Part shown: piece after piece, positions 55,416 to 64,000 of the stretch
Numbering within the stretch: the first letter of the stretch is position 1
Layout of the letters: each line of letters opens with the position of its first letter
Assembly: GCA_913057775.1 (NCBI GenBank)
Contig: CAJXOG010000001.1
Location: 604,031-668,030 of the forward strand
Origin: an uncultured Fodinibius sp.
GTDB taxonomy: Bacteria > Bacteroidota > Rhodothermia > Balneolales > Balneolaceae
Direction: 5' to 3'
Length of the DNA stretch: 64,000 nt
Position numbers and translations under genes: made by a program
Notes under the pieces: generated by a model
The model's input: the letters and a program-made list of their open reading frames with translations, nothing else
What the model was told of the DNA's origin: nothing
Database searches by the model: none

Positions 55416-57509
55416 CTAAAAAGCTACTAACGCTTCTATTTTTTCTACAATTTTTTCGGATGTTGGTAACACCGCATCCATCAATTCAACATTATATGGA
55501 ACAGGAATATCAGGCATGGTAAGCCGTTCAATAGGAGCATCCAAATATTTAAATGCCTCTTGAGACAAAACTGCACTTATTTCAGCACCAAAGCCGGCTG
55601 TCTTAGTATCCTCATGAACAATCAAACAGCGATTGGTCTTTCGGACCGATTGTAATACAGCTTCTTTGTCCCAGGGCATGATGGAGCGAAGATCCAAGAT
55701 ATCAGCTGAAGTATCCATTTCATTTACAGCAATTTCTACCTGTTCACACATTGCACCCCATGTTACGATGGTAAGATCTTTACCTTCCTGTAATTTATTA
55801 GCTTCGCCAATTGGAACTACAAATTCATCACCCGGATACGTTTTACGCGCATATTTGGCATCCAACAAATTACGGTGCTCAAAAAAGATAGTTGGATTAT
55901 TACTACGCATCGCAGATCGGAGCAATCCTACCGCATCCTGCGCATTGCTGGGCATCACAATTTCCCATCCTACCGCATGAGCAAAAAAGACCTCGTTGCT
56001 GAGGCTATGCCATGGATCACCACACTTTGCAAAACCACCGGGCATACGCACCACGATAGGTGCTGCAAACTGATTGGCTGTCCGCCAGCGGATCGTTCCA
56101 CAATTATTAAGCTGTTCGGTAGCCGGATCTGCATACTTGCGAAATTGTATTTCGGCTACGGGCATCAATCCCTGATAGGCCAGACCTACGGAACGACCAA
56201 TAATTCCCTCCTCGGAAAGGCTAGTATCAAAAACACGGGATTCACCATGCTTGGTCTGAAGCCCCATAGTCACAGCATGGACGCCTCCTTTTGCTCCCAC
56301 ATCTTCACCAAATACCATCAATTTAGGATTGGTTTCGAGCTCATAATCCAACGTTTTGCGGATAGCTTCTACAATATTAATTCGCTGTTTACCGGGGCTG
56401 GGCTTTTTAGAACTTTCGGGAAAAGTATGGTCTGAGGGTGCCAGTCCACCCACCTTTTGAGTATCCAAATTCCCATCGGCATCCGTTTCTGAAAAAGCGT
56501 AGCGCTCTGTTTCCTGGGGATCGGGTTCGGTACGTGCCAAAGCTGATTCAGCGGCTTCCTCAATATTTTCATCAGCCTGTTTTTCCATATCCTTCCAGTC
56601 ATCATCAGAAAGCCGGTCGGGAATTAAAAACGTCTTTAGATGATCCAGCGGATCATTCTGCTGTTCTTCTTCGATCAATTCTTCTGGTTTATAGGCTTGA
56701 TTATCCTGATATGAGTGACCATTCAAACGGGGCACGGTAAGGTGAATTAAGGCCGGACCTTTTCTGTCCCGCACATAATTTACCGATTGGCTTATAAGAT
56801 CAGCCGCTTCGACCGGATCGGTTCCATCACCGTCAAAAATTCTGATATTTTTAAAGGAATACAGGTTCTTTGCAATATTGCCACCCGGTGTTTGAAATTC
56901 GCCCGGCACGGATATCCCATATCCGTTGTCTTCAATATAAAATAACATCGGTAGATCCTGGGTTGTAGCAATCGTTAAGGCCGACCAAAACCCATTGGTA
57001 GCAACCGACCCCTCACCACCCAAAACGACAGAAATTGCACGCTCATATTCCTCCTTATCCAGCTGGTTTTGGTGAAACTGGATACCCTGAGCCCAGCCAA
57101 CTGCCGGAGTGTATTGCGATCCCACATCACCGGCCATGGGCAGCACTGTAGGGCCATCGATACCGGGTTTATTGCAAACAACTCCAATATCACGGCCATC
57201 ACTATATCCGCCCGACTTCGCCATGGGCGCTGCCATAGCATCCTCCAGGCTTAACCCAAGTGAGAGCATTAACGGACGCGAGCGATAGTAAGCACTGGCT
57301 CCATCGTGCTTGTGCGTAAGCTGTGAACCCAACAAAATCTGCCCGAGTTCATGTCCCCTTGCCGAAAATTGATACAGCACATCTTTATTGGGCACAAGCT
57401 CATTTTCTTCTTTATCATCCATAGCTCGAGAGGTCAACATCAGTTTTGCCAACCAATTCCAATCGATCGATGATATTACTTCTTTTTGTTGCTCTTCTTT
57501 AGTGGGCAT
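55416..57509 (-). CDS. Alpha-beta fused branched-chain 2-oxoacid dehydrogenase E1
   Basis: This 697-residue protein fuses E1 alpha and E1 beta. The alpha half holds the thiamine diphosphate region, here GGEGSVATNGFWSAL and later EDNGYGISV; the usual GDG reads GEG. The beta half has VFGEDVGAKGGVHAVT, GIIGRSVGLAYQGLMPVAEI, and the C-terminal LIVHEDTKTAGFGAEISAVL. It should decarboxylate branched-chain 2-oxoacids (BkdAB) with lipoamide, feeding the acyl-CoA pools of this region. No E2 or E3 gene is nearby. Confidence 0.9.
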   Translation of the reverse strand: MPTKEEQQKEVISSIDWNWLAKLMLTSRAMDDKEENELVPNKDVLYQFSARGHELGQILLGSQLTHKHDGASAYYRSRPLMLSLGLSLEDAMAAPMAKSGGYSDGRDIGVVCNKPGIDGPTVLPMAGDVGSQYTPAVGWAQGIQFHQNQLDKEEYERAISVVLGGEGSVATNGFWSALTIATTQDLPMLFYIEDNGYGISVPGEFQTPGGNIAKNLYSFKNIRIFDGDGTDPVEAADLISQSVNYVRDRKGPALIHLTVPRLNGHSYQDNQAYKPEELIEEEQQNDPLDHLKTFLIPDRLSDDDWKDMEKQADENIEEAAESALARTEPDPQETERYAFSETDADGNLDTQKVGGLAPSDHTFPESSKKPSPGKQRINIVEAIRKTLDYELETNPKLMVFGEDVGAKGGVHAVTMGLQTKHGESRVFDTSLSEEGIIGRSVGLAYQGLMPVAEIQFRKYADPATEQLNNCGTIRWRTANQFAAPIVVRMPGGFAKCGDPWHSLSNEVFFAHAVGWEIVMPSNAQDAVGLLRSAMRSNNPTIFFEHRNLLDAKYARKTYPGDEFVVPIGEANKLQEGKDLTIVTWGAMCEQVEIAVNEMDTSADILDLRSIMPWDKEAVLQSVRKTNRCLIVHEDTKTAGFGAEISAVLSQEAFKYLDAPIERLTMPDIPVPYNVELMDAVLPTSEKIVEKIEALVAF

Positions 57510-57545
57510 AACTGTTAGTTTATTATCAGGTTATTTCAATAATTT

Positions 57546-58658
57546 CTATGCGTTCATCACTTTTTCAAAACTGTGTTCAAAGTGCTTCATCTCCTTTTTA
57601 CGTCCGATCGTAATACGTACACAGTTTGGTAATCCAAAAGCATTAATTCGCCGTAAAATAACCCCCTCTTCCAACATAGCTTGTGTAAATTTGATCGCCT
57701 GCTGTTCATCGGGTAAAATCATCATTACCGAATTGGAAATAGACGGAACGTAATCAACGTTGTGTTTTTCAAAAAACTGATAAAGCCTATTTTTTCCTTC
57801 TTCTACTACATCTTTCGTCTTCTTTAGAAACTGCTGATCTCCAAGTGCTGCAAGTGCCGCCGCCTGTGCAGGGGTTGTTGGTTCAAAGGTCAACTTTGTT
57901 TTCATCATCTCGCTAATAATCTTCTCAGATGCAATAGCATAACCAATGCGAAATCCCGCCAGGCCGTAGGCTTTAGAAAAAGTGCGAAGGGTAATCACAT
58001 TATTGTAATCATAATCAAGCGAATGAGGATAATCTGCCACCTCTTTTGCATACTCATAATAAGCCTCATCCATAACCACTAAAACATCATTCGGTACCTT
58101 GCGCATAAAACGCTCAAATTCTGAATCGGTAATATATGTACCGGTGGGATTGTTGGGATTGGCAATGTAAATCATTTTTGTCCTATCGGTAATTCCCTCT
58201 GCCATGGCATCAAGATCAAAACGATAATCGTCGGTCACTGGTACCTTATTGATAGTGACTCCTCGAATATTTGCCTGAACAAAAAAACCGACGAATGTTG
58301 CGTTGGCAGTAATGGCTTCTTCATGATTTAGAAAAAAAGTGCGGCAGAGATTAGCAATGACACTTTCAGATCCCGCTGCAATCATAACATTTTCCGGCTG
58401 TACATTATTCTGTTCAGCCAGAACTTCGCGAAGCTGCCTGGAAATCGGATCCGGATAATCTTGAATTTCCTGCATAGCTTTCACTACTTCGTGCTTCACA
58501 TTAGGGCTGCATCCCAGTCTATTTTCGTTAGATGCCAGCTTTGATATTTGCGGTGGCTGATATTCCTCCTCAACTTCTGTAATGGTTTTGCCTGCTACAT
58601 AAGGAGATAAATCTCGTATGTTAACCGGCACTAAGGGACGCTCACTTGAATCAGCCAT
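57546..58658 (-). CDS. hisC: Histidinol-phosphate aminotransferase
   Basis: This 370-residue PLP-dependent class I/II aminotransferase has the lysine Schiff-base motif TFSKAYGLAGFRIGYA, the NPNNPTGTYI turn and MDEAYYEY. It would act in histidine biosynthesis; aromatic amino acid transamination is an alternative in this family. ATG 58658 is chosen because the earlier TTG at 58667 is weak. No other his gene is adjacent. Confidence 0.85.
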   Translation of the reverse strand: MADSSERPLVPVNIRDLSPYVAGKTITEVEEEYQPPQISKLASNENRLGCSPNVKHEVVKAMQEIQDYPDPISRQLREVLAEQNNVQPENVMIAAGSESVIANLCRTFFLNHEEAITANATFVGFFVQANIRGVTINKVPVTDDYRFDLDAMAEGITDRTKMIYIANPNNPTGTYITDSEFERFMRKVPNDVLVVMDEAYYEYAKEVADYPHSLDYDYNNVITLRTFSKAYGLAGFRIGYAIASEKIISEMMKTKLTFEPTTPAQAAALAALGDQQFLKKTKDVVEEGKNRLYQFFEKHNVDYVPSISNSVMMILPDEQQAIKFTQAMLEEGVILRRINAFGLPNCVRITIGRKKEMKHFEHSFEKVMNA

Positions 58659-58843
58659 AATTACCAAATTAGTGACTAAAATTTAAACTTCAATTTTGGA
58701 TGATATACGCATATTTTCGGCTATAAATATGAATAAATTAGGCCACTTTAACAACGCAATGAAGTCAAAACTTTTTAAATTTTGATCTACGTTGTAAGGT
58801 CTAGTTTGGATTTGTACATTCATTAAAAAATCAAACTATCGTT

Positions 58844-59536
58844 ATGTCAAAAGTCGCTGTCGTTACTGGGGCAAGTCGTGGAATAGGTCGGAAAATTTCT
58901 AAAGAACTCGCTGATAAGGGGCACCATGTTGTTGCCGTTGCTCGATCGGAGCAGCCACTAACCGAGTTAGCGAATTATCATGCAAATATTTCTGCTATAC
59001 CCACTGATCTTACGGATCAACGGGATGTTGATAAACTGATAAATCAACTTGAGGAAGATTTTAATAATATTGATATCCTCCTTAATAACGCAGGATCACT
59101 CATTAATAAAACTTTTTCAGAGCTTACTTTAGAAGACTGGCGTTCTCAGCTTGAAAGTAATTTAATTAGCGCTGTACATATAACAAAAAAGATGCTTTCC
59201 TTATTTAGCAACAACGCTCATATTGTAAATATAAGCAGTATGGGTGGATTTCAAGGCAGTGCCAAATTTCCCGGTCTTGCAGCATATAGTGTTTCAAAGG
59301 GAGCACTGAGTATCTTAACGGAATGTCTATCGGTTGAATTGTCAGACAAAAACATTAAAGCTAATGCACTGTGTCTAGGAGCAGTACAAACCGAAATGCT
59401 TGAGGAAGCTTTTCCTGGTATGGAAGCGCCAGTAGCAGCAAAAGAAATGGGAACCTATATTGCTAACTTTGCCTTAGAAGGATCTACATTTTTCAACGGA
59501 AAAATTCTACCGGTAGCACTACAAGATCCCGAATAA
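58844..59536 (+). CDS. Short-chain dehydrogenase/reductase
   Basis: This 230-residue SDR has the cofactor motif TGASRGIGRKI, NNAGSLINK, the catalytic YSVSK in LAAYSVSKGAL and the later ANALCLGAV. The substrate is not clear; FabG-like 3-oxoacyl reduction is one option. It is divergent from hisC across 185 nt and lies upstream of a membrane hypothetical. Confidence 0.85.
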   Translation: MSKVAVVTGASRGIGRKISKELADKGHHVVAVARSEQPLTELANYHANISAIPTDLTDQRDVDKLINQLEEDFNNIDILLNNAGSLINKTFSELTLEDWRSQLESNLISAVHITKKMLSLFSNNAHIVNISSMGGFQGSAKFPGLAAYSVSKGALSILTECLSVELSDKNIKANALCLGAVQTEMLEEAFPGMEAPVAAKEMGTYIANFALEGSTFFNGKILPVALQDPE

Positions 59537-59570
59537 TAGTAAATGGATTCTTATCCTATATTTTCTACAT

Positions 59571-59578
59571 TAACTTTG
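59571..59578 (+). promoter_or_regulatory. Possible Bacteroidota-type -7 motif before the 59608 gene
   Basis: TAACTTTG fits the TAnnTTTG -7 consensus of Bacteroidota promoters and lies 30 nt before the GTG start. No TTG -33 box is evident, so it is weak. Confidence 0.3.
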
Positions 59579-59607
59579 TAATTTTAATTAAATAGCAATC
59601 AAGGGTC

Positions 59608-60288
59608 GTGAAAAAACATTTTGTACTATTAATCATCATTATTTTCGGTATTACTCTATCCCAAAACATAGTAAAAGCACAGTCTATTAAACTATTAGGC
59701 AGTAGTACTTTAAACGGGGCAATGAACGGCGTACTCGTAGGTGGAGCTACAATGGCGCTTCAAAATTCCAATGATTATAGACCTGTTGAAGTCGGGCTTG
59801 GCGCGGGAACACTTTATGGTATTGGAATGGGCGCTTATGATATGTCCCAGATTGACAAGGGACAACAGTTTTATATTTCCGGCACGTTTAATGACGGTAC
59901 AAACCGATCAATACTCGTATTACTCGATACCATTTACGGAGCGGTTGGTGGTATGCTTGTTGGATCCTCAATCACCTTAATCATGCAAGAAAGAATTGAA
60001 AAGGGATTGCAATACGGAGCTGGTGCCGGTGCCTGGCTGGGTATGGGATTTGGATTAATCGATACTTTCATGCTTGCTGAAAAGCCTACTAATCTACAGG
60101 CTTCTAATAATATCACTTCACAGCAACAAAGTGTTAATGGACTTATAACCTATAGCAATGCCAACCAATCGATACAAGTAGGAATGGTTAATCCTGAATT
60201 TATCGAACAGAAACAGCTTTCCAGCAAGCGTTATAGCACCAGTTACAAACCTTCCTTAAATGTTTTTGAACTGAAGATAGACCTTTAA
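59608..60288 (+). CDS. Gly-rich membrane hypothetical protein
   Basis: I do not recognise this 226-residue protein. It has a signal peptide (about 1-25, IVKAQ) and then Gly-rich hydrophobic segments (MNGVLVGGATMALQ, YGAVGGMLVGSSITLIM and AGAWLGMGFGLIDTFM). The C-terminus is polar. Start GTG 59608 is the only good start; AAGGG lies close before it. It overlaps the convergent SGNH hydrolase gene by 4 nt at its stop. Confidence 0.65.
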   Translation: MKKHFVLLIIIIFGITLSQNIVKAQSIKLLGSSTLNGAMNGVLVGGATMALQNSNDYRPVEVGLGAGTLYGIGMGAYDMSQIDKGQQFYISGTFNDGTNRSILVLLDTIYGAVGGMLVGSSITLIMQERIEKGLQYGAGAGAWLGMGFGLIDTFMLAEKPTNLQASNNITSQQQSVNGLITYSNANQSIQVGMVNPEFIEQKQLSSKRYSTSYKPSLNVFELKIDL

Positions 60289-61238
60289 TCTTCTTCAACT
60301 TCCGCATCATAATCATCTGGAGTATCAAACTGAGCACCTTCTTCAGGTTCTTTGGCCAATGCCAAATATCGGATAAGCTCTTTTACCGTATTAGAGTGCC
60401 CTGAAAGTGAGGGATGTAATCCATCGCTCAAATAATTCCATGCTGCGGGGCCTGGCTCTTCCTCTTCCTGATCTTCTACACTGTCATCCTTATCCTTCAT
60501 TCGTTCTCCAAGAGGATCAACAATATATCCTTTTTTGCCAGTTAATATCTCACGATACTGACTCAAATCTTCCTCAAACAGGTCAAAATGAAAAAGTCGC
60601 ATCTGCTGCTGCATTTCGGTAATAACCGGAGGAGGAGTAAGCCAGATCAGTGGATTATCCGTCACCTCATTGACTACTGTTTCGATCGTATTTAGATTTT
60701 CCCAGAAGTCAGCCAGTGAAACCAATGTACGATCCGGCGATACATGCAAACGCTGCGCATCAAACGTGCCTAACGCCACAATTACCCAGTCCGGATCATG
60801 ATCTAACACATCCCGGTTTAGCCGTTTAAGTGCATCGGTAGAAGTGTTGTAAGATACTCCACTGTTCACAAAGGTCAAGTCTGCATCTTCGAGACCAATC
60901 TCCAAAACATGTTGGAAGATGTTAAACCAGCTTTGTAGATCATCAGTAAGGGAATCTCCAATAGCAACAATGGTATCGCCTTGTTCAAAAGGAAGATCTT
61001 CAATCCACTCTGCTACTTCGCCATCTTCCAATAACTCAATTGCAGCTTCTTTGGCATTTGAAGAAAAACGATCGCGAAGCTCTTTTAGCTCCTCTTTCTC
61101 CAATCCCATCAATCCGGCCATCGCTTCTTCATTTTCAATGCCGGGAAGTAAAGGATACCGTTTTTCCAGGTTTAGAAATTGTAATAAATAGTTCTCTAAA
61201 ACTTCTTTTTCTTCTTTACTTGCTTTATGCTCACTCAT
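60285..61238 (-). CDS. SGNH/GDSL-family hydrolase
   Basis: This 317-residue protein has the GDSL nucleophile block VAIGDSLTDDLQSW near residue 90, the later WVIVALGTFDAQRL and the C-terminal DGLHPSLSGH (Asp-His block). No signal peptide is seen; it starts with charged helices. It is an esterase or lipase-like enzyme of unknown substrate. An acidic insert (about 250-265, EDQEEEEPGPAAW) is unusual. It lies 29 nt after the sirtuin stop in its direction and overlaps the neighbour by 4 nt. Confidence 0.88.
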   Translation of the reverse strand: MSEHKASKEEKEVLENYLLQFLNLEKRYPLLPGIENEEAMAGLMGLEKEELKELRDRFSSNAKEAAIELLEDGEVAEWIEDLPFEQGDTIVAIGDSLTDDLQSWFNIFQHVLEIGLEDADLTFVNSGVSYNTSTDALKRLNRDVLDHDPDWVIVALGTFDAQRLHVSPDRTLVSLADFWENLNTIETVVNEVTDNPLIWLTPPPVITEMQQQMRLFHFDLFEEDLSQYREILTGKKGYIVDPLGERMKDKDDSVEDQEEEEPGPAAWNYLSDGLHPSLSGHSNTVKELIRYLALAKEPEEGAQFDTPDDYDAEVEED

Positions 61239-61267
61239 AAAAATACATTATCTCAAAAATTACTTTT

Positions 61268-61954
61268 CTAATTCTCTAAAAAATCCTGAACTAACTTTGG
61301 TGCTCCTTCTTCAGCACGCTCTTGAATGTGTTCCCATCCTTTAAACGTTCGAAGCTCGGGAGTAGCCGGATCAATAATATATTTTGGAATATCATGATCT
61401 GCTAAATCCACTAAACCCGCGGCAGGATATACGACAAGCGAAGTGCCAATCACAATTAATATATCGGCCTCTGGTACTATATTTGCAGCTTTTTGCATAT
61501 TTGGTACAGGCTCTCCAAACCAGACAACATGAGGCCTTAGCTGTGCCCCATCCTCGGCTGTGTCTCCTACTCCAATGGCATCGCCACCAATATTATATAT
61601 CAGAGATGGGTCTTCTTCGCTGCGAACCTTCGAGAGCTCACCGTGTAAATGAACTACATCCGATGAGCCAGCACGTTCATGCAAATCATCTACATTTTGT
61701 GTGATGATCGTAACCTCGTACTGCTCTTCTAACTCAGCCAAAGCTTTGTGTCCGGCATTGGGATCTACGGCATGCAGCTGCTTTCTACGCTGATTATAAA
61801 ACTCTAAAACAAGTTCTTTGTCTCGTTCCCAGGCTTGTGGTGTAGCCACTTCTTGAATGTCATGACCTTCCCAAAGACCATCAGAATCTCGGAAGGTCTT
61901 TAATCCGCTATCGGCACTCATACCAGCACCGGTTAAAACTACCACCTTCTCCAT
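61268..61954 (-). CDS. cobB: Sir2-family NAD-dependent deacylase lacking zinc cysteines
   Basis: This 228-residue sirtuin has the NAD motif GAGMSADSGLKTFRD near 10-23, TQNVDDLHERAG near 85-96 and the catalytic histidine H104 in VHLHGEL. It contains no cysteine at all, so the usual Zn(Cys)4 module is absent. Y53 and R56 (FYNQRRKQL) match the class III pattern that favours succinyl or malonyl lysine. It may be a desuccinylase linked to acyl-CoA metabolism. It lies between the SGNH hydrolase and acyl-CoA dehydrogenase genes. Confidence 0.88.
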   Translation of the reverse strand: MEKVVVLTGAGMSADSGLKTFRDSDGLWEGHDIQEVATPQAWERDKELVLEFYNQRRKQLHAVDPNAGHKALAELEEQYEVTIITQNVDDLHERAGSSDVVHLHGELSKVRSEEDPSLIYNIGGDAIGVGDTAEDGAQLRPHVVWFGEPVPNMQKAANIVPEADILIVIGTSLVVYPAAGLVDLADHDIPKYIIDPATPELRTFKGWEHIQERAEEGAPKLVQDFLEN

Positions 61955-61981
61955 AGCGTTTATGTTAGATTGGCAGAACGC

Positions 61982-63496
61982 TTATTGACTATGTGCGTGT
62001 TGGGGCAAAATAGATTCCAACCAGGAACTTGATTCTTCATAATCCTCAACAACACTCGGAGCTTTCTCGTTAGCAAAAGACGCCACCATTCTTTCTACAT
62101 CTGTTTTTAGAACGGTTATAGCATTATTGATCAGATCTTTATTAAAGCCTTTGTCTCCAAGACGTAACGTAAACTCAAGAGAAATTACACGACTTAATAT
62201 TTTTCCCAGTTCAACTAACCGGTCTTGGCCTAACGTATGATCAATCTTAAAATCCAGCAGATCAGAAAAATAATCAGAGGCACGTTCAGTAAGTCTGTAT
62301 TTACTCAAAAATTCATAGAGATTTTTGAGCTTCAGTTTACGCATATTTTTCAATACCGATTCTGAAATTTGTTGATAAAGAATATCATTTGATCCTTCAA
62401 AAATCTGGAAAGGACGACTATCAATAAGTGCTCTCCCGGCAATATGATCTAATCGATATCCCTTAGCTCCTGTCAGCTGCAACAGAGACTGCGCTGCTTG
62501 CTGCATTAGATCCGTAGTATATGTCTTAATGGCATTAGCCGTAAGACTCATGTTCGAAACATCTTTGGTAAGTGGAACATTTTCACTGGTAAACGCACAC
62601 ATTGCAGAACAAACTGTAAATGAAGATTGTATCCTGTTTAATCGTTTCTTCACCTGATCATAATTGAATAAACTTTGTCCCCCAACATAACGCTCTTTAC
62701 AGTGCGTAATGGCTTCATCCATTAATCGCTTTAAAAAGCCAATGCCCATTCCGGGAAACTGTAATCGACTCCTGTGTAATACATCCAGCATCATCTTAAT
62801 GCCTATAGACTTAGGCTGTAATTTATACTCCTCTGGTACCGTAATATCAATCTTATTTCGGCCATACGGCAGCATGTATAATCCTAAGTTTTTGTAGTAT
62901 TCTTCTACTTCAATGCCACCACGTTTACTATCATGAATAAAGAAACCAATATCGCGACCTAAATCACCATTACTACCTTCTTTACGAGCTGTTATCAACC
63001 AAAAATCTGCAGCTCCCGTTAAACCAGCCCAATGCTTGGTACCACTAACTTGAAATGCATCTCCCTCATCAGATTTAATCTTCTTAAAAGAGGTTTCCAT
63101 GTGTAAAGCATCTGAACCAAAATCTGGTTCCGTAATCATTAATCCCCCCATATTATTCTCATACAAAAACCTATCAAATATGGGTTGCTTAATTTCTTCA
63201 TGTCCGTAATTAGCCACCGGCTGTAAAAAAAGTGCTCCGTTAATTCCCATCATCAATGAAAGAGGAAGCGACTCATAAGAACTGGCTTCTAACATTGACA
63301 ACGCTTCGTGTGTTTCAGCTCCACGTCCACCATACTCCTCAGGAATAAATACACTCAGTGGTTTGCAATCCATTACTTCATTAAAAATTTCATCAGGCAA
63401 ACCACGACTTAAACTTAGTTCGTCAATATCACTTTGAACATTGAAGAGACTGTGTAACTTATTTTTATATTGATTGATAAAATCAGAAAAGTCCAT
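61982..63496 (-). CDS. Acyl-CoA dehydrogenase
   Basis: This 504-residue flavoprotein oxidises acyl-CoA at the alpha-beta bond. The FAD/substrate segment MITEPDFGSDALHMETSF and FQVSGTKHWAG are present, and the catalytic-base region has FEGSNDILYQQI. The C-terminal extension is longer than in short-chain enzymes, so it may favour longer or branched chains. ATG 63496 is chosen; there is no Shine-Dalgarno. It is upstream of the sirtuin gene on the same strand with a 27-nt gap. Confidence 0.88.
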   Translation of the reverse strand: MDFSDFINQYKNKLHSLFNVQSDIDELSLSRGLPDEIFNEVMDCKPLSVFIPEEYGGRGAETHEALSMLEASSYESLPLSLMMGINGALFLQPVANYGHEEIKQPIFDRFLYENNMGGLMITEPDFGSDALHMETSFKKIKSDEGDAFQVSGTKHWAGLTGAADFWLITARKEGSNGDLGRDIGFFIHDSKRGGIEVEEYYKNLGLYMLPYGRNKIDITVPEEYKLQPKSIGIKMMLDVLHRSRLQFPGMGIGFLKRLMDEAITHCKERYVGGQSLFNYDQVKKRLNRIQSSFTVCSAMCAFTSENVPLTKDVSNMSLTANAIKTYTTDLMQQAAQSLLQLTGAKGYRLDHIAGRALIDSRPFQIFEGSNDILYQQISESVLKNMRKLKLKNLYEFLSKYRLTERASDYFSDLLDFKIDHTLGQDRLVELGKILSRVISLEFTLRLGDKGFNKDLINNAITVLKTDVERMVASFANEKAPSVVEDYEESSSWLESILPQHAHSQ

Positions 63497-63648
63497 AACG
63501 ACTAACAAATTTTGAGAGAGTTTAAAACACTTGTACCCTTTAAAATAAAATATCCTTACAAGTCTTTAATATACCGAATAATATACCTTGGCAAAAACAT
63601 ATCAGGGTACTTATTCATTCATTTTTATACTTCATACCAATTTCCAAC

Positions 63649-63682
63649 AAAAAAAGGTGATCCATGGGGGATCACCTTTATG
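63649..63682 (-). terminator. Rho-independent terminator of the rRNA operon
   Basis: On the minus strand AAAGGTGATCC pairs with GGATCACCTTT around a short CCCAT loop and is followed by a T-run. It is 17 nt downstream of the 5S gene. Confidence 0.9.
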
Positions 63683-63698
63683 CCAGGAAAATAAAAAA

Positions 63699-63814
63699 GA
63701 GCGGGCGGGGACCTACGCTTCCTCCCGGATGGGAAGTACCATCGGCGCTGCCGGGTGTCACGGCCGTGTTCGGGATGGGAACGGGTGGAGCCCCGGCGCT
63801 TGGCCCGCCTGCTC
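63699..63814 (-). rRNA. rrf: 5S rRNA
   Basis: The minus strand has the 5S core with GGGCTCCACCCGTTCCCAT, then CCGAACACGG and AGTACTTCCCATC-type segments. The first and last about 11 bases pair (GAGC, GGCGGG with CCCGCC, GCTC) with one mismatch, giving helix I. The length of about 116 nt is right for a 5S. It follows the 23S gene in the same operon. Confidence 0.95.
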
Positions 63815-63954
63815 AAAATCAAATTCAGTATGTCAACAGATGGTCTTCGACGTAGTGATAGCTGGGGTAAGGGCCAAGATCGGGTCTTGGTTGCTGTATT
63901 GCTCGTTGCTTTGCTTGCCGGCCAGCCCGACCCAAACGGTCGTGCAAGCCATAT

Positions 63955-64000
63955 AAGCGGAAGCCGGTAGCCTTATTAGTACGGCTCGGCTGAAGCTGTT
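63955..64000 (-). rRNA. rrl: 23S rRNA, 3' end only (cut by window edge)
   Basis: The last bases on the minus strand read CCGTACTAATAAGGCT, then ACCGGCTTCCGCTT, which matches the 23S 3' end GTACTAAT...GCTT pattern. The gene continues beyond the window. The 5S lies 140 nt downstream with no tRNA in the spacer. Confidence 0.85.

Noticed and set aside
63815-63954. tRNA gene in the 23S-5S spacer
   Set aside because: No acceptor stem, TTC-type arm or CCA end could be seen.
63588-63956. Open reading frames of 60-120 codons over the 5S rRNA and spacer
   Set aside because: They run through the terminator and the 5S gene on both strands; no protein-like features.
1-64000. CRISPR array, prophage or transposon
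   Set aside because: No regular direct repeats with spacers, no integrase, transposase or phage structural genes were seen.

Overview
The window looks like the chromosome of a moderately AT-rich, aerobic, Bacteroidota/Balneolota-like heterotroph, probably a marine or saline Balneolia relative. This is inferred from gene content and was not tested by phylogeny. The supporting signs are stand-alone PASTA protein, BlaI plus M56-TonB pair, alpha-beta fused E1 dehydrogenase, many genes without a Shine-Dalgarno, and a paa cluster with crotonase and thiolase types that I associate with Bacteroidota. No transposase, integrase, phage gene, CRISPR array or tRNA was seen, so this is core/accessory chromosome rather than an island. 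No stretch longer than 300 bases is without a gene. The longest empty gaps (25577-25839, 27430-27683, 36549-36784) show nothing I can name.

Layout. 1-4141 (+): a compact housekeeping run of PASTA protein, rpe, phoH, MBL hydrolase and purine nucleoside phosphorylase. 4158-8239 (-): a UV-repair operon with an FeS-type (6-4) photolyase, an aldo/keto reductase and a class II CPD photolyase. 8317-12911 (+): a LOG-like protein, a BlaI/M56-TonB sensor pair with a clear operator, phosphatidylcholine synthase, a PspC protein and a Gfo/Idh-like protein. 12908-19804 (-): a beta-oxidation operon (acyl-CoA synthetase, FadN-type bifunctional enzyme, four-helix-bundle gene, thiolase, DECR1-type dienoyl-CoA reductase). 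19946-23844: thioesterase, a hypothetical gene, a second acyl-CoA synthetase and an exported isoaspartyl methyltransferase. 23891-39318: mixed genes, including two TPR proteins that share a histidine array, a degenerate MASE1-like histidine kinase, a subtilase lipoprotein, an RRM-SF1 helicase fusion, an MddA/OsmC/methyltransferase group and a TPR-LuxR regulator.

39389-52782 is an aromatic catabolism supercluster. hppD and hmgA (tyrosine to homogentisate and ring cleavage) read left from a good sigma70-like promoter. paaABCD, paaG, paaH, paaI, paaJ, paaY, paaZ, a four-helix-bundle gene and a divergent crotonase read right (the ring epoxidase and beta-oxidation-like pathway from phenylacetyl-CoA). 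paaE and paaK are not in the window. Many junctions in this cluster are filled by short inverted-repeat elements of different families, several starting right at a stop codon.

52867-63496 holds a small lipoprotein, a HAMP-PAS-HisKA_2 histidine kinase, a fused branched-chain E1 subunit, hisC, an SDR, a membrane hypothetical, an SGNH hydrolase, a cysteine-free sirtuin and an acyl-CoA dehydrogenase. The right end carries the distal part of an rRNA operon on the minus strand: 23S 3' end, 5S and a strong terminator.

The best leads for something undescribed are (1) the paired TPR proteins with an identically spaced six-histidine array, (2) the two four-helix-bundle (IVS-type) genes, each bracketed by inverted repeats inside acyl-CoA catabolic operons, (3) the DbpA-type RNA-binding domain fused to a UPF1-like helicase, and (4) the dense set of inverted-repeat elements in the paa junctions.
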